64,000 nt of DNA from Callipepla californica brunnescens (GCA_023055505.1 JALIRH010000002.1:37891733-37955732), one strand, 5' to 3'; counted from the stretch's first letter, positions 35,113 to 48,385 are shown. Notes: generated by a model from the letters alone, not told the origin. Numbers and translations: made by a program.

Positions 35113-37887
35113 AAAACTTTGCAAGAAATAGATAATGTAAGGGTTTGGGTATTTGCCAAATTCAGCTAATGTATTATATAAATTTTAAAATGGCATTCCA
35201 AGTCAAACTGTAATGTAACAGGCTAATCTTGTGCAGTCAATAGTGCCAAGTACTGCACTCAAACCCAGATGTGTAAGTGCTAAAAAAAAATAGAATAAAA
35301 TTACAGAATATGAATCATCTGTAGTACAGGAATATCTTTCTGGTCCTGAGCTGTGATCCAAATTCTAACTGAAATTGTCATTACAAGCCCTGTTCCATAC
35401 TTTTGCCTACAGGAAAAACAAGTCAAACTAAGTGCGCCTAAAAACGAACTTTTGGATATTCTTTTGTCAGACATCTTTTCAATAGTTCCATATTAGAGCA
35501 ATTGCCAGATTCCCAGAATCCCATATATTTTAAATTCCTTGCATCTTACCATCCTACAGCACTTTCTTCCCTTGAACATCTTGTTCTGTTTTATGTGCTC
35601 AACCCCTGACCCCTTAATGGAAGTGGTGCTTTACAGTCTGTCTGTCAGAGGTCTATACTACAAATACTATTTCACAATGGCAGGCTAACCTCATTCATTT
35701 CAAAGAAGCTGCTGTGTAATGCATACACTCACTTCACACCTTCCTTACACAATTTCTCATGCATTTATTGAGCAAAGTTTTACAAAACTACCTCAGCGCA
35801 ATTAATAGCTTTATTGGAGTGAATTTTGGGCTGAGTTCATATCTTTTGTTGGGATGAAAGGGACCTTTTCCTCATGCTCTTTGCCAGTTCCTTCACAATT
35901 GCATCTTTCTACCTTACTTCTCTGACCTTACACTGCCCTTCACTAGGGCTCCTGTCTCTGCTTCCCACATATCTCTTTTCTATTTATTACCCAAAGTTTC
36001 ACAGGATGTTGTTGACATCCTCAAAAGGTTTTTCCATTCTACACAGTTTTCTGAATTGCCTTCTCAAAACATCAAACCATAAGTAAACTCTATTTGTGTC
36101 ATTATGGTTATGACTACAGAATGTTTGTCAGAAAAAGCCTATATAAAGCCTCTAATGCATCCCTCTATGAAATTATGTAACGGAATCTGAATTTTAAATT
36201 CTGTCTGAACAGATTTTCTAGGTCCATTTCACTTATTAGGAACTTTAGATCAGGAGAAATCATGATACTTTTGATAGCAAGACTATTCAAGTATTTCTAG
36301 TAGCATCACTAACCTTTGGAATAAAACTACACACACCAACTCTTTCCACAACAGCACAATATGAAAACTGAACATAGAACGTACTTACACGTACTTCTAA
36401 ATTTACATTGTTAGTAACTGTTTCCCATTGTATCCTCTCAGACCCTGACATATTTCATAAATAAAATCTCTAGAAATTCATGAGGCAACAACTATTCTTG
36501 TAAAAATTGCTAATGTTCTACCTAAGCAAAAAAAAAAAAAAAGAAATCTCACATCCTCCACAATTCAAGGAAGTCTGTCGTATTATATCTTTGATGGCAT
36601 TAGCACAAAATAGTTGAAGAAAAAAATTAAGCAGTACCTGACCACCTTAATACAATTCAGCATCTGTGTGGATGAAAAATTGCTGAAAGTCAACATAAAT
36701 AAGCAATCAAATGTATTTTCAGTGTTTAAACTTCAAATTAATTTATCTAATAAAGAAAATGTAGTAATACAGGTGCTTTTTTTTTTTTTTTTTTTTTTTT
36801 ACAATTCAGGATTGTTTAACACATTCATAAATCATCTGCAAAATCAGAAAGAAGAGCTGCAGGGAGACAAAGTATGCTAGTGATGCTGTTATTCAAAGCA
36901 ATAAAAACAAGGGCAGTTGAACTGCAGAAGAAATGAAGTGATAATGAAATGGCAGATGAAGTCAGTGTAGGTAAATGTACAGTGATGCACACAATAAAAA
37001 ACAGTCCTAATAATGAGGTGACGAGCTCTAAGATTACCTTTGCCATGCAGGAATGAGATCTTTAGAATGAGCTTGTAATAAATAGTTCAATGAAAGTGTC
37101 AGCCCAATATTCATAAGCAATAAAAAAAGAAAATAAAAGCCTTAAAATGGAAAAGGAAAACAATACTGAAAATATTAAAATGTTATATGATAGCATATAA
37201 ACCTATCCAGTGTGTTCTTTGCAGTTCCCACCATCCATAACCTCCATCTCAGAAAGTGAGCAGGTAAAAATTAGAAGGAGTAATCAGGGATAGAAAAATA
37301 GTTATTCTACATGAAAGAAGAAAAAATAAACACACCCCCACCCCCCAATTAAATATGGGATAAATAATAATGACTGCAGTCCTGTAAAGTCATACACAAT
37401 ATTGAAAAAATAAAAAAAGGAAAGATTAGTCAAAGCAACACTTGCAGAATCAAGGGAATCTACTCATTTCTAATCAATGGTTATGTGGAAAACAAGAAAA
37501 ACAACCAAATAAATAATTTATTGCTCATAGCTTATCTGTAGAAATTTCATATTAGTTAATGCAGAAAGTTAACCTCTACATGACTTCAGAAAGAACTAGG
37601 CAAAGTTTATAGAGGAAAAACCTATGAAGGACTAGTAATCAAAGACAATCTCAAGTGCAGGAAACCTTTTAGACAAAATTAGGAGAATAACTAACCATGT
37701 AAGACCATTTTAACAGCTCCTGGGACCATCTGAAATTATGTCACAGATTAAAAACTACAAAGGAAAAAAAAAAACCCAAAACTATTTCAGACATAAATAT
37801 AGTTTTCAAGCCCTCCAAGGCAGTATAATTTCTCCAGCTATTGCAGTCTAGTTTATAGTCAAATAGTAAATAGCGTATTTTGCTGCC
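35113..37887. other. AT-rich stretch with no recognised element
   Basis: About 2.8 kb. It holds an A run at about 36530-36542 and T24 at 36777-36800. The 88-codon frame at 36614-36880 reads through the T run and is an artefact. Nothing else is supported. Confidence 0.5.
36777..36800. repeat. Poly(T) tract, 24 bases
   Basis: Uninterrupted T run after ACAGGTGC. No retroposed gene copy is visible on either side. Confidence 0.85.
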
Positions 37888-38010
37888 TGTTGAGGTTTAA
37901 TCCCAATAAATAGGCAAGCTCAGTGTCACACAGCTGCTTACTCAAATCCACTGCAGAAGGATGAGAGAAAGAACTGGAAGTGTAAAAACTTGTGGGCACA
38001 GATAAAGACA
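37888..38010 (-). mobile_element. ERVL-like LTR, first part (interrupted by CR1)
   Basis: TGTTGAGGTTTAATCCCAAT corresponds to the reverse complement of the LTR 3' terminus. It is followed by AGCTCAGTGTCACACAGCTG, CTTACTCAAATCC and ACTTGTGGGCACAGATAAAG. The LTR is broken at 38010 by a short CR1 and resumes at 38119. Confidence 0.72.
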
Positions 38011-38118
38011 TTCATAGAACCACATAAATGCCTTGAGTTGGGAGGGACCTTAAAGTTCATGCAGTTACACCTCCTGGGACATGGCCTACGTTACCACCCA
38101 CTAGATCAGGTAGCCCAA
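38011..38118 (-). mobile_element. Short CR1 3' end inserted in the LTR
   Basis: TTCATAGAACCACATAAATG followed by GAGTTGGGAGGGACCTTAAA, TCATGCAGTTACACCTCCT and CTAGATCAGGTAGCCCAA is the last ~108 bp of a CR1 in reverse orientation. LTR sequence lies on both sides, with about ten LTR bases missing at the junction. CR1 normally makes no clear target-site duplication, and none is seen. Confidence 0.82.
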
Positions 38119-38505
38119 TAGCAAAAGTAAATTTGTTGTTTTTAACCAACGGCAAAGCCCAGAAAAGCAGGGCCCATCATGCTTAACTATTACTTGGAAG
38201 ACAAACTCCATCAGTTTGAATATCCCCTTCTCCCCCCGATTATGTCTCAGATTTTGTTTGGACATGATGCCATATGTTATGGAATTCCTTTAGATAGTTT
38301 AGTTCTGTTATCCTAGTGATATCTCCTCAAGCTTCTTGTGCACCCCCAGCTCCTCACTAACAGGATTGCACAAGAGACTGAAAAGTCCTTGGCTCAGTGT
38401 AAACACTGCTCAGTAACTAAAGCATGGGTGTGTTGTGTGAACACTGTTTTGGTCAAAAATTCAAAATATAGCATCATAAAAAAAGGTGATTACTCCTGGA
38501 CAAAC
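38119..38505 (-). mobile_element. ERVL-like LTR, second part (after CR1)
   Basis: The LTR continues as AGCAGGGCCCATCATGC, then CTATTACTTGGAAGACAAAC, GGACATGATGCCATATG, AGCTTCTTGTGCACCCCCAG, ACTGAAAAGTCCTTGGCTCA and GTGTAAACACTGCTCAGTAA. The LTR 5' end is near 38505. Several of these blocks also occur in the remnant at 1-390 and in the copy at 44920. With the first part the LTR totals about 510 bp. No internal ERV sequence is attached. Confidence 0.75.
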
Positions 38506-39510
38506 TCCATACAGTCTCTCTCATTTTCATGCTTATACATAATTTTGGCAGATACACGTGGTTTTCCACTGTAGAAATGCTTTTCTGGCTTAAGATTTGG
38601 AGGAGACTGAGTTCCTGATTCAGCTGCAGCATTCATTTGCAGCACTTTACCTTAAATAACATATTCTGTGATACTTGCTGAATTTATTAGATACATTGTT
38701 CATTATTTAAGAGTTCACTTTCAATAATAAGTGCAACAGAAATCAAGTACCAAAAAAATACTCAGAATTATTATTATTTTTTTCCCTACAGCAAGCATAA
38801 CAAATTAAAGTGCTTGGATTTTGTAGCATCATCTTATGAAAAAGCCGTGTGATATAACCCCATATTAGATACTGTATCTTTTTGCAGACTTTTTCTGCCA
38901 GTTTTGATTATGAACCCAGAGCACTCGCATGCTAAGAGGCTATTCCAACTTCGTGGAAGGAAAATAAAAGCATGAGTTTGGAAGGTGGAAGCAAACCATT
39001 ACCAGTGACCTGATGAGAAGGATGCTGAATCTTAGCTAGATGTTACACCTCTAAAATGAACAACAGAACTATTAGTCAGGGTCAGTCAGAATTACAGGGT
39101 CCAAATTATTAATAGCAGATCGCATGGGAAGTTTCATAAAGGAAAAAGATAACAAGCTACCAAACCTCAGCTATTCGTAGAAAAGAAAATGCACAAAAAT
39201 ATCCTAAGGAGTAAGAATTAAAATAAATAAATAAATAAAACACCACAAAACAGATAAACCATTTATCTATGTGACTACTTTCGGATTCTCCTATTTATCT
39301 GAAGGAAACAGTACATCTCCATTCCAACGATATTTCTGAATGAAAAATTGGGTGTAACAGAAATTAACCTTAGTCTTCAAAACTCTAATCATATCAGATG
39401 TTCCAGACACTGACCTTTTGTCAGTGAATGATGACAAATGACAAATTGATTTTTGAAATCACAAGGGCCTGCAAACAGATTTTTTTTGAGGGTCCCTGGG
39501 TTTCTAAGTC
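38506..39510. other. AT-rich sequence with no recognised feature
   Basis: About 1 kb between two oppositely oriented LTRs. It has an (AAAT)n tract at 39221-39239. No gag, pol or env-like sequence was recognised, so it does not look like a proviral interior. Confidence 0.5.
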
Positions 39511-40071
39511 TTTCTTGGTTTCAGCTGGGATAGAATTCATTTTCTTCCGAATAGCTGCCATGGTGCTGCATTTCAAATTTAGGATGAGAATAACGCTGAT
39601 AGCACACCGTTGTTTTAGTTGTTGCACAGTTGTGCTAATGATGAGTCAAGAACACTTCAGCTTCTTCCACCATCCTGCCAGTGAGAAGGTAGGTGTGCAC
39701 ATGAAGCTGGGAGGGAACAGAACACTGTGACAGCTGACGAGAGTGGCCTAAGGGGTATCCCATACCATATGGCATCACATCGAACAATAAAAAACATGAG
39801 AGTTCACTAATGGGGCCAATGCTACTTGGGGAGTAGGTGGGCATCAGTCATCAGGTGGTGAGCAACCGCATCATGAATCACTGTCTGTATATTCTTTTTG
39901 TTGTTACTGTGGCCTTTCCTCTTCCCTTTCCTTGCTTGCTAAACTGTCCTTATCTCAGCCAACACAACCTTCCACTTCTCAGTTTTCTCTCCCCCTCCCT
40001 CCTGTAGCAGGGGAGAGGACTGAGCAAATGGTTGTACGGTATTTAATTGTCTGCCAAGTTAAACCACAATA
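39511..40071 (+). mobile_element. ERVL-like solo LTR, plus strand
   Basis: Begins near TTTCTTGGTTTCAGCTGGGA and TAGAATTCATTTTCTTCC, then TAGCACACCGTTGTTTTAGT, AGCTTCTTCCACC, GTATCCCATACCATATGGCA with a degraded TATA-like AACAATAAAAAAC at about 39783, CATCAGGTGGTGAGCAACCG, GCTAAACTGTCCTTATCTCA and CCCCCTCCCTCCTGTAGCAG. It ends GCCAAGTTAAACCACAATA. This order follows the full length of the bird ERVL-type LTR. The ends are slightly degenerate and I find no convincing target-site duplication. The 100-codon open frame at 39428-39730 overlaps it and is not a gene. Confidence 0.8.
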
Positions 40072-43000
40072 ATCTCCTAATTTAGATGAACTGCTGAAGA
40101 TAAAACATATTTGAATCTCATCCAAATGTAGATTCAGGAAATACTTCTAGCCCTTGGGATTTCCACTGATGTACATACAGCTACTTCGTTACTTCTACTA
40201 CTACTATTGCTTCGAATTTAGTTCCTATGAGAATTAGATGCATCACCATACATACATTTCATTTACCCAACCTATATCATTATATGGTTCTTTTTTAGTC
40301 TGTCATTATTGAGGAAGTTAGCTCCTCTGTGGTACTCCATACACACTTCCTTGCTCTGTTCTTTAGAATTCAAATTCTTCTGAATAAGCAATGTTTTCCT
40401 ATACTTGTACTGTTCCTAAATTTGGCTAGAAGCATGGTTCAGCAAAAGTGCAAATACAGTCAAGTGTTCTAGTACTAGGTCAGAAATGCTGAATCCTGAA
40501 ATAAAAGCACTTGTTTTGCATTGTCTCAGCAATTTTAAACACCAAAAACCTTTGAAAGAGCAACTTTTCTTCTGTCTTTCTACATGCTGGATTAGATACT
40601 GCCATTGAAACTCAAGCTTCATGTCAGATTAGGTACTATTTGCTCTCTCATCTCTGTTACTAGGTGTTCATAAACTCCACATCTAATACTTATGTTGATT
40701 TAATGGATGCTGTATGGTTGTTCCCTTTGGGAGCTCAGAATTTGCATGCACGAACAGATCAGCATTAGGACTACACAGAGATATGCATAAGTATTCAATT
40801 TTATGACAAGTCAAAAGAATTAGGTATGCAGCTCATAGTAAGTTTTAGTTAATTTTGTTTCATTCACCACTGATAAAAGTTATCATTTTTATTTTTCATT
40901 ATTCTGTTTTTAAATGTATACATTGTCTCCACATGTGTGGAAAAAATACCTATCAACTCTATACCTAACAAGTAAAAAATACTAAAAGCAAAACTTTGAA
41001 CTACCTCATGAGTTGGAAGTTGTCTGTACAGACAACTGAGAAAATACTGACAAAATGCATACATGCTATATTCCCTTGCCAGCAATTTTTGTGGCAGAAA
41101 CAAATATTTGCTACTTACAGAATTTGCATACTGAGCATAAGACCCATAAGACCACAGAGCATAAAATCAGAATCTTGAAGATTGTTCAACATGACAGTAT
41201 ATTGTACTGATACTGCATTAAACAGATTTGTGAGAAGGCCAGTACCCAGTGCAAAGCGTGCCTCTGCTGAATATCTATTTGTAGCGCTTGCATTGCTCAG
41301 CTCCCATGCTAGAGTATAAAGCTGATATTTGCTGTTATGATCAGTACCAATCAATCATATTTATTCAGCATCATTTGCTGTGTTGTCTGATGCAAGCCTG
41401 AAGGCAGCAAGAAAATGAAACCTATCTAGGATAAGTGTAGGTTTTAATATAGTAGGGGAAATATCTGCGTAGTTCATCAATAAAGATGAGGAAAAAGTAA
41501 ACTCTATGTGGATGGCACTGAAGCCCAAAGAAAGATTAATGGATAAATAACGGCATGTGACTAGTATTTCCTTTAGCCTAGACTTTAAGACTGAGAGTCA
41601 GAAAATTTTACCTAGAGCTAATGTATCTGGTTTTCTAGTGTAATAATTCTAAAGAAGGCAGACATATAAATCAGACCAGCAATTCCTTTTGCAGACAGAC
41701 CTAACTGCCTGTATCTATTCCGCTTGAACCCTTTTCCACCTACTTATCCTTCAGCCCTCAGGAATTCTGGCTAAGTGCTCCTCCAGACTGTTGAAGGAAG
41801 GAGATGCTGAGTTGCCACTGTTTCCCAAAGGACCCCTGGGCAGCTGCCATCAGTCCTGCCTTCTCCTCAGAGCTCTGACCCAGCAACTCTTATGGTTGTT
41901 TCGCTGTGACAACTCCCCACAGTCTGGAAGAATAAATGAATGAGCCACCAGAACACAAACAGCTCCTACTCCACTTCTCATCCCACATGTAATGAAGAAC
42001 ATTGACTTATGTCTAGTTTAGAATGCAAGACCTAAATAAGGTGCAAATTATCCACGACTCTGAAGAGTATTTTTATAGTTGTTTTCAACTGTTCATCTTC
42101 ATTACAAAATTTAACAGCTTTAAAAAAATTAGTCATATGGCAAGAAATTTTATATGCAAGGCCAAGCAAAAATCAAATAAAAAGTTTCCATTAAGTTACT
42201 TTTCATCAACTTGATTACAGAGGAGATAAACTAGTGAAGTAAGCCCAGTGAGGACTACTAATTTGAACCAATTGTCATAGTTCTTACATTGTCCTGGCTC
42301 CCATATTGCTGCACAGAGAAGGGACCAGGATTTGTCATGATTCTACATGCGGCAGCCTAGCACACTGAACAGGTCATGTGAATTTGGTGGAGGTGATACC
42401 CAGTGCTGACTCAAAGGTGTAACAGATGCAAAAATGCCAGGAATCCCACAGTGATCTTTTGGATCATATTTGGCTGTGGTGCTGTGCACACCCTGGAAAA
42501 GGCAATACTTCCAGTGCCAACTCGAATTATATCTAATTCAGATTTCAGAAATCAAAACAAAACATGTTGCATTTCCTAATTCTAAATGCTGTCACTAGTT
42601 GTATGCATGTAGTTTTCATAAAACCAAATCTATAATCCCAGAAAGTTATTTGCAAGGATTATAAACAAACAAAATTACTAAAATGTTGTCTTTTGATAAC
42701 AGCATAAAGAAATGTTAAATCCAGAAGAAAGGAATAAATAAGCTTCACCTTCATTTCTCTCTTATCTGTGAAATGAGGTGGGAATCATGCAAGTCGAAGT
42801 AACAAAGGGATAAACTGAAGTTTTCAGAGCAGGTTTTGTGAAAAGGTAACTGTATGGATAGTTGAAATAAAAAAAAGTGAAAGTGAAAATTCCTTTAAAT
42901 TCATTAAGTTTCTCTAGTGATAAAAATTGGTTTGCAACGAGCATTTCAAAGAATGTTCAAAAGGATCAAGCCATTGAACCTTTAGTGGCATTCAGTCCTC

Positions 43001-44919
43001 TTTTAAAAGGAGAAAATCTGTAGAATGTAAAACAGTAACAAAAAAGTATCTTTCAAAACTCTGAATGCTCATTTGAGACCAAAACTGAACAATAGGTATT
43101 CTGGAGCCACTCATTACTACAATGAAAAGTCTTGCCCATATTTTTCTTTCATTTCTGAGACTAAGTAAATAGCAAAACAATGGCAACCGCAAAACCAATG
43201 GGGTATAAGGTGATTTTCTGAGTGATTTGATCTAATGACAGAGAATTTCATTTGGTGAAAAAAAATATGAGGGTTAAAAACAGTCTACAATTGGAAAATG
43301 GCACTTCCTGTTGTGAGGCTACTCTACCACTAAACATGTCTGAAGAGGGAAATAACAGCAAAGTCGTCTAACATTTCTTTATAAGTTGTCAATAGTTTCA
43401 TTGAATAGATTGGCAGTCCTGAAGTTTTTTTCAGGCAGGCAGCAAAGTTAAGCAGAAAAATTTTTTGATTTATAAGTGAGAATAAAAATAATTGAGGTGG
43501 GCACAGCATACAACATGTAAGTGTAGATATAACAATCTACAACCACAATAAGATAAAAATTAATCTTTACTACAGTTCACCTGCAACAAACTCTGTCATT
43601 GTTTCAAACATGGTGGCAGGTAGATTATACAAAATTATTGTTAGGTTAAATATTAGATAGGCTCTCTATGCTAACTCTTACCATTAGTATTTTTTCTCAG
43701 AGATTGCCGTTACCTTCTACTAAACTGTATGAATTTCAAGTCCCAGATAATGTGATCGTTTTTTAGTAAACAGATTTCAATTTCATCAGAATTTGCTTTC
43801 CACCAAAAAGCCTCAAACAAGATGCAACAAAATGCAAGCAAGCCCTATCTTGAAGAACTTTTTTCATTAAACTAAAAAAAAAAAAAAAAATTTAAAAAAA
43901 AAAATCAGTGGAGTAAAGAAAGGTTCCTGAAACAAACAAAAAACATTTGGTTTTCCACCCATATGCCGTAGTGTTATTATAATCCCTGAAAATACAGTCC
44001 ACTCTATTTAGTTAAATTGTAAATTTTGAGTCAGTGATTACTTGTCATTCACATTTGAAGGGCGTAATGGAATTTTTCAGAATTAATCTCAGAGATAAAA
44101 TCTTGAAACGCTCACATCTGCAGATGTCTATTTGACTTTTGAAACGTCATCTGCTTTTCATATTATACAATACTGCAACTAAATAGGAAAAGCTTCTTTA
44201 AACTTCCTACAGCTAGAAAAGATTGCTCTAGAAACATGTTCTCATCTGGCTTTCCAACTAATGACAGCTTAAAAATTCTCTTTTATGTTGTTATTCCTGA
44301 AAATAACATAATGCAAAGATAAAATTCATTGGAGATTGTGAGCAATAATTCAGAAAATTACTTATTAAGTTACTAGCTCTTTAATGGGAATCTCATTTTG
44401 CCTCATTATGCACTGAAAGAGATGAGTTGCATGCTACAGAAATGAGCAGTGAAACTCAGATTTAAATTTCACAGAGTTACCATAGGATTTGGATTTGGTA
44501 AGCAGTCTTTCTGAACACAGACAGCAACTTTGCTCTTCATTTAAACTCTTACAGATCTCCTGAAGTCTGACATGTTTCAGTCTAAGCATTTGCCTCATTG
44601 AATAGATTCAACTAACCCCTGAAGTAATGCACACTGAGATGCAGTAACCTCTTTAAATTTACTGTTTTTTTAAAAAAGACCTGCATGCTCACCACCAGCA
44701 CCAGTGTCTCACATTTAAGTCAAATAAAGCAGCAATGCTGTTACTAGGAGAGAAATTAATATAGCTCACACAGTAAAAGAAATAATCACTGAAAAGCTAT
44801 TCTTATTGCTGTTCCTCTGCCTAAAGCTAGACTGATTCCTAGATTCAATGGGATTTTCAGTGATGCAGACAAGCAGTTTTAGTGATCCCAGCTAGAACCT
44901 GCACTTATATTCTTGTAGG
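40072..44919. other. Long stretch with no recognised element
   Basis: About 4.8 kb, AT-rich, with a doublet of A runs at about 43873-43905. The segments 41700-41990 and 42280-42500 are less AT-rich but match no family I know. Open frames are under 80 codons. Confidence 0.45.
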
Positions 44920-45420
44920 TGTTGTGGATTAACTCTGGCAGACTGGTCAGCATCACACAGACTCTTGTTCACAATCTCACATGCTTGTCCCAGTGGTCCA
45001 GGGAAAAGTTAAATTAAAAAACAAACAAACAAAAACTTGTGGATCAAAGTAACAAATATTCTACAACTTAAGAAGAAATAGAAAAGGAGAGAAAGAAAAA
45101 CAATACAAGTGAGGCAAAAGCTCACTGCCTCTCATGTGTAGACCCTTGCCCAGCTGGTTCCTGAACAAAATATAATTAGTTAACTCCTTAACTCATGTCT
45201 TCTCTTTTCAGCACTGAGCGTGATGATATATGGCACGGAATATCTCATTGGTCAGTTCAGGTCATCTGCCTGCTTGTGCTTCCTCCCAGTCTTTTGCTGT
45301 ACAAACAGCATTCAGTCACATCTAAAACATTAGCTTGTCATCACCAATGGTAGTGTTCACAAATAAAAACTACAGCACCATGCAAGCTTCTATGAAAAAA
45401 AAAAACTCCATCCTACAATA
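44920..45420 (-). mobile_element. ERVL-like solo LTR, minus strand
   Basis: The left end TGTTGTGGATTAACTCTGGC is the reverse complement of an LTR 3' terminus of the GTTAAACCACAACA type. Further landmarks are AGCATCACACAGACTCTTG, GCACTGAGCGTGATGATATA, TGGCACGGAATATCTCATTG, GGTCAGTTCAGGTCATCTGC and ATCTAAAACATTAGC. The right end, near AGCTTCTATGAAA and AACTCCATCCTACAA, is the degraded LTR 5' end. About 500 bp, more diverged than the copy at 39511. No internal sequence is attached. Confidence 0.75.
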
Positions 45421-47621
45421 CAAAATTTAATACTTTTTAAACTTTCCAGATTTTACCGCTGCTGTTAGTTGCAAAACAATGAGTTGGAATGCATTTTAGC
45501 AAGCACGAACAATATTTTACTTTGCAAACGTCAATGTAACCATCTATGGAAGTAATACAGTTCATTTAATTTCTCTACCTTTCATTCTAGGACATTCTTC
45601 TCTACACGCATTTTTCTTGTATTTGATTTCAAAAATATTAATTAAAAAAACCTCTGCAAACATATTTCATTTATTGCACATCCATTGACAAAAGGAGGAT
45701 TGACGATAAACTTTGATCAGCGTTTAACTTTCCACATGTCTGGAGTGAAGTTCTTTGTGAAGCTTTCACTACATCTAACTCTAAAATTAATTTTTTTTTT
45801 CCTGTCAGTGTTAATGTTTGAAGTAATTTTATAATGATTATTTCAACTGATATTTTTCTGAAAAATGTATTTCACCACTTTTGAAGATTAAAAATAAATC
45901 TAGGATACTTAAAAGAAGAGGAGTTACTTTTGGTTTATTTTTTTTTCCCCCATCTTGCACACAACAGTTCACATTACTCAAGACAAAATAGCATCTGAAG
46001 CTTGCTGGTTATATCATAGGTCTTTTTATCTTAGTCATTCTTTATGTTTCATGCTGCCCTCCCTCCTAAAAAGTCTCAAAAAGCGAGTCAAATGCTCAGC
46101 ACTACTGAGCATTATACACTACTTGTATATATAAAGAACTAGATAAATTGTTCATTTTGCAGAGTAAATAACTGAAAATCATACACATGATTTAATTTTT
46201 TTTACAGTGATATTCCTGATGCAAATGATGTAGTACAACCCTCTTGCAAGATAAGATAAAAGACAAGCAATGTTTTGAAAGGCTTTGATATAAAAATAAT
46301 GAACTATATAGATCATATATATTTAGCATTAATATTTCTCATTTTTTTTCCTGTGCTGTATCAACATAAAAAAAAACAAACTACAAAATCATACAGAAGT
46401 AGAGAAAGAGAAATAATTGTTAACATTAACAGTGTTCTATCTATTTTGCAATCTAAAAGAGACAGGAAAAAATATTTTTATGGAAGAAAAATATGAGAGA
46501 GAAGTATTGTGAGCTGCAGGACTACATGGTATGTCATAACATAACTGCTGAAAGCAGTGGAAGGAACAGAAGACAACATAAATAACTTGGTTTATAAGAA
46601 ATCTTAATTCCAATATTCACTATCTTCCCTTGTACGCACCGAATGTAAACCAAACTTTTTGTGTAATACGTACACAGAGAACAGCACAACCTCTTAACAC
46701 TAGCTTTATGTCTACACCTATATAATGGATTCTTTACTGGGATTTTAGGCTTGTGCTATCAGGCAAAGCCAAACGTAGTAGCTACACTAATTGGGAAAAC
46801 AGCATGACCTTGTAAGAGGTACTGGCAGTTATTCCTCTGAAGAGTTACCGCTTTTTCTTCTTTTTGTGTGCCTGGCAATAAGACCTTTTAATGCTTTGTC
46901 CAAGTTCTGACAGAAGTAGGACAAGGAGAGCAACAGAAGCAAGAGGAATGCACAACCATTGCTCCAAGGCAGTTCCTTTATCAGCACTGACTCCAGAACT
47001 CCACTTCTCTCTGAGCCTGCCTTACAATTGCTCAGAAGTCTTCCCATTAACTGCTGTTATTTGTGTGTCAGGCATTTACTATGAAGATATTTGGAGAAAT
47101 GGCAAAGGAATATTTAATTTCCTACAGACGAGGTCCCTAACCTTGTAGACTGTTTGTTTCCTTACTGTCTCTGTAGCAAGAAATGATTTACAACAGTTCT
47201 CAACCTCTCACTAGCAAAGTAGCTGTAGGGGATGCAAAATACTATTTCCAATCTCAGTTTATTCATTTATTTTTAAAAACCTATTTAAAAGGCACTTGCA
47301 TACACAAGGTGCAGAATTTCACAACTGACTTGTGGAATGTCATTGGAGCCACCCCAAAGAACAAAATACTTAGACTATGTCAGGAGGAAAACTGTAAATA
47401 ATTAGGCAAGTAGCCACACTATAAAAACAATGATATAGAAGAAAAAAAGAATCGTGAGAAAGAGCAGTTAGAAATACAAATAGAAGAAAAAAAAATTTGG
47501 AAGCCTAACAGCTCTGTTGCCCCTACCTCAACAGACTGTTAGTGAAAGAAAATAAAAAGTTAAGGTCGACAAGGTTAAGGTTACTTCTCTGTAGGACTTC
47601 CAGATATTGTGTTTCTTTAAA

Positions 47622-47672
47622 CAACAACAAAACCCAAAAAAAAACCAAAAAAAACCAAAAAAAAACCAACCC
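47622..47672. repeat. (CCAAAAAAAA)n low-complexity repeat
   Basis: AACAACAACAAAACCC leads into three A-runs of 8-10 bases separated by CC. It is roughly the reverse complement of 48338-48385. Confidence 0.85.
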
Positions 47673-48337
47673 TAAATTACAAAAAATAAGACTCATGTTG
47701 TCCACACAACTGAGTTCTGGCTGCTGGTGGGATCTTGTCTGTGTCTTCTTCCCTTAAACATTTCTAACTAAATCAATTCTCCTTCATTAAAAACAAAATG
47801 ACAAAAAACCCTTTTGAATAAATTGAATGCACATGAATATTTAAGTAATACAAGTTCAGCAACATTCTCTGAAAATACTGTAAACAGAAAAAGACTTGCT
47901 TATATTCATTGGCAATCGGGCTACTTATCAGTACACTGTTGCAGAAACATTACAGTACTGACTGGTATGCTGGCCTGATTTTTCTATAGAGCATTCAGTG
48001 GTGTTTCATTCTCTTGGCTCAGTTCTCTCAGCGTGTCAGGCAATTTACATGGATCACGTTAATGACTTCTTTTTCAACTGATATTTACATAAGTGATTTT
48101 GAGATTTAACTTTAATTTTCTACTTATGCAGCATTTTCATGAAACAACTCTTCTGTAAGTAAGAAAAGAGAGGAATGGAAACAGAAGAACAAGATTTTTT
48201 CATCTATTTTGAACTTTTTTTTTAGCATATATTTATCTAATGAAAGAGTCTAGCAAGCTGTACAAAAATAAACACAACTGTACAAACAAACACATTGGAA
48301 CGTAAAATACATAATAATAAATATTAAGAGATATTGC

Positions 48338-48385
48338 TGGGTTGTTGGGTTTTTTTTTTGTTGGTTTTTTTTTGGTTTTTTTTTC
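48338..48385. repeat. (GGTTTTTTTT)n low-complexity repeat
   Basis: TGGGTTGTTGGG followed by T-runs of 8-10 bases separated by GTTGG or GG. It mirrors the tract at 47622-47672. Confidence 0.85.

Noticed and set aside
38506..39510. Possible proviral interior between two ERVL-like LTRs
   Set aside because: The LTRs are in opposite orientation and the interval shows no gag, pol or env-like reading frame.
43873..43905. A-run doublet as a possible retroposon junction
   Set aside because: It is only two homopolymers split by TTT, with no recognisable sequence on either side.
46829..47047. 72-codon minus-strand frame with a Leu-rich hydrophobic segment and a basic, Ser-rich tail
   Set aside because: It looks like a tiny membrane protein, but length is within chance for this window and there is no supporting promoter, exon or known family.
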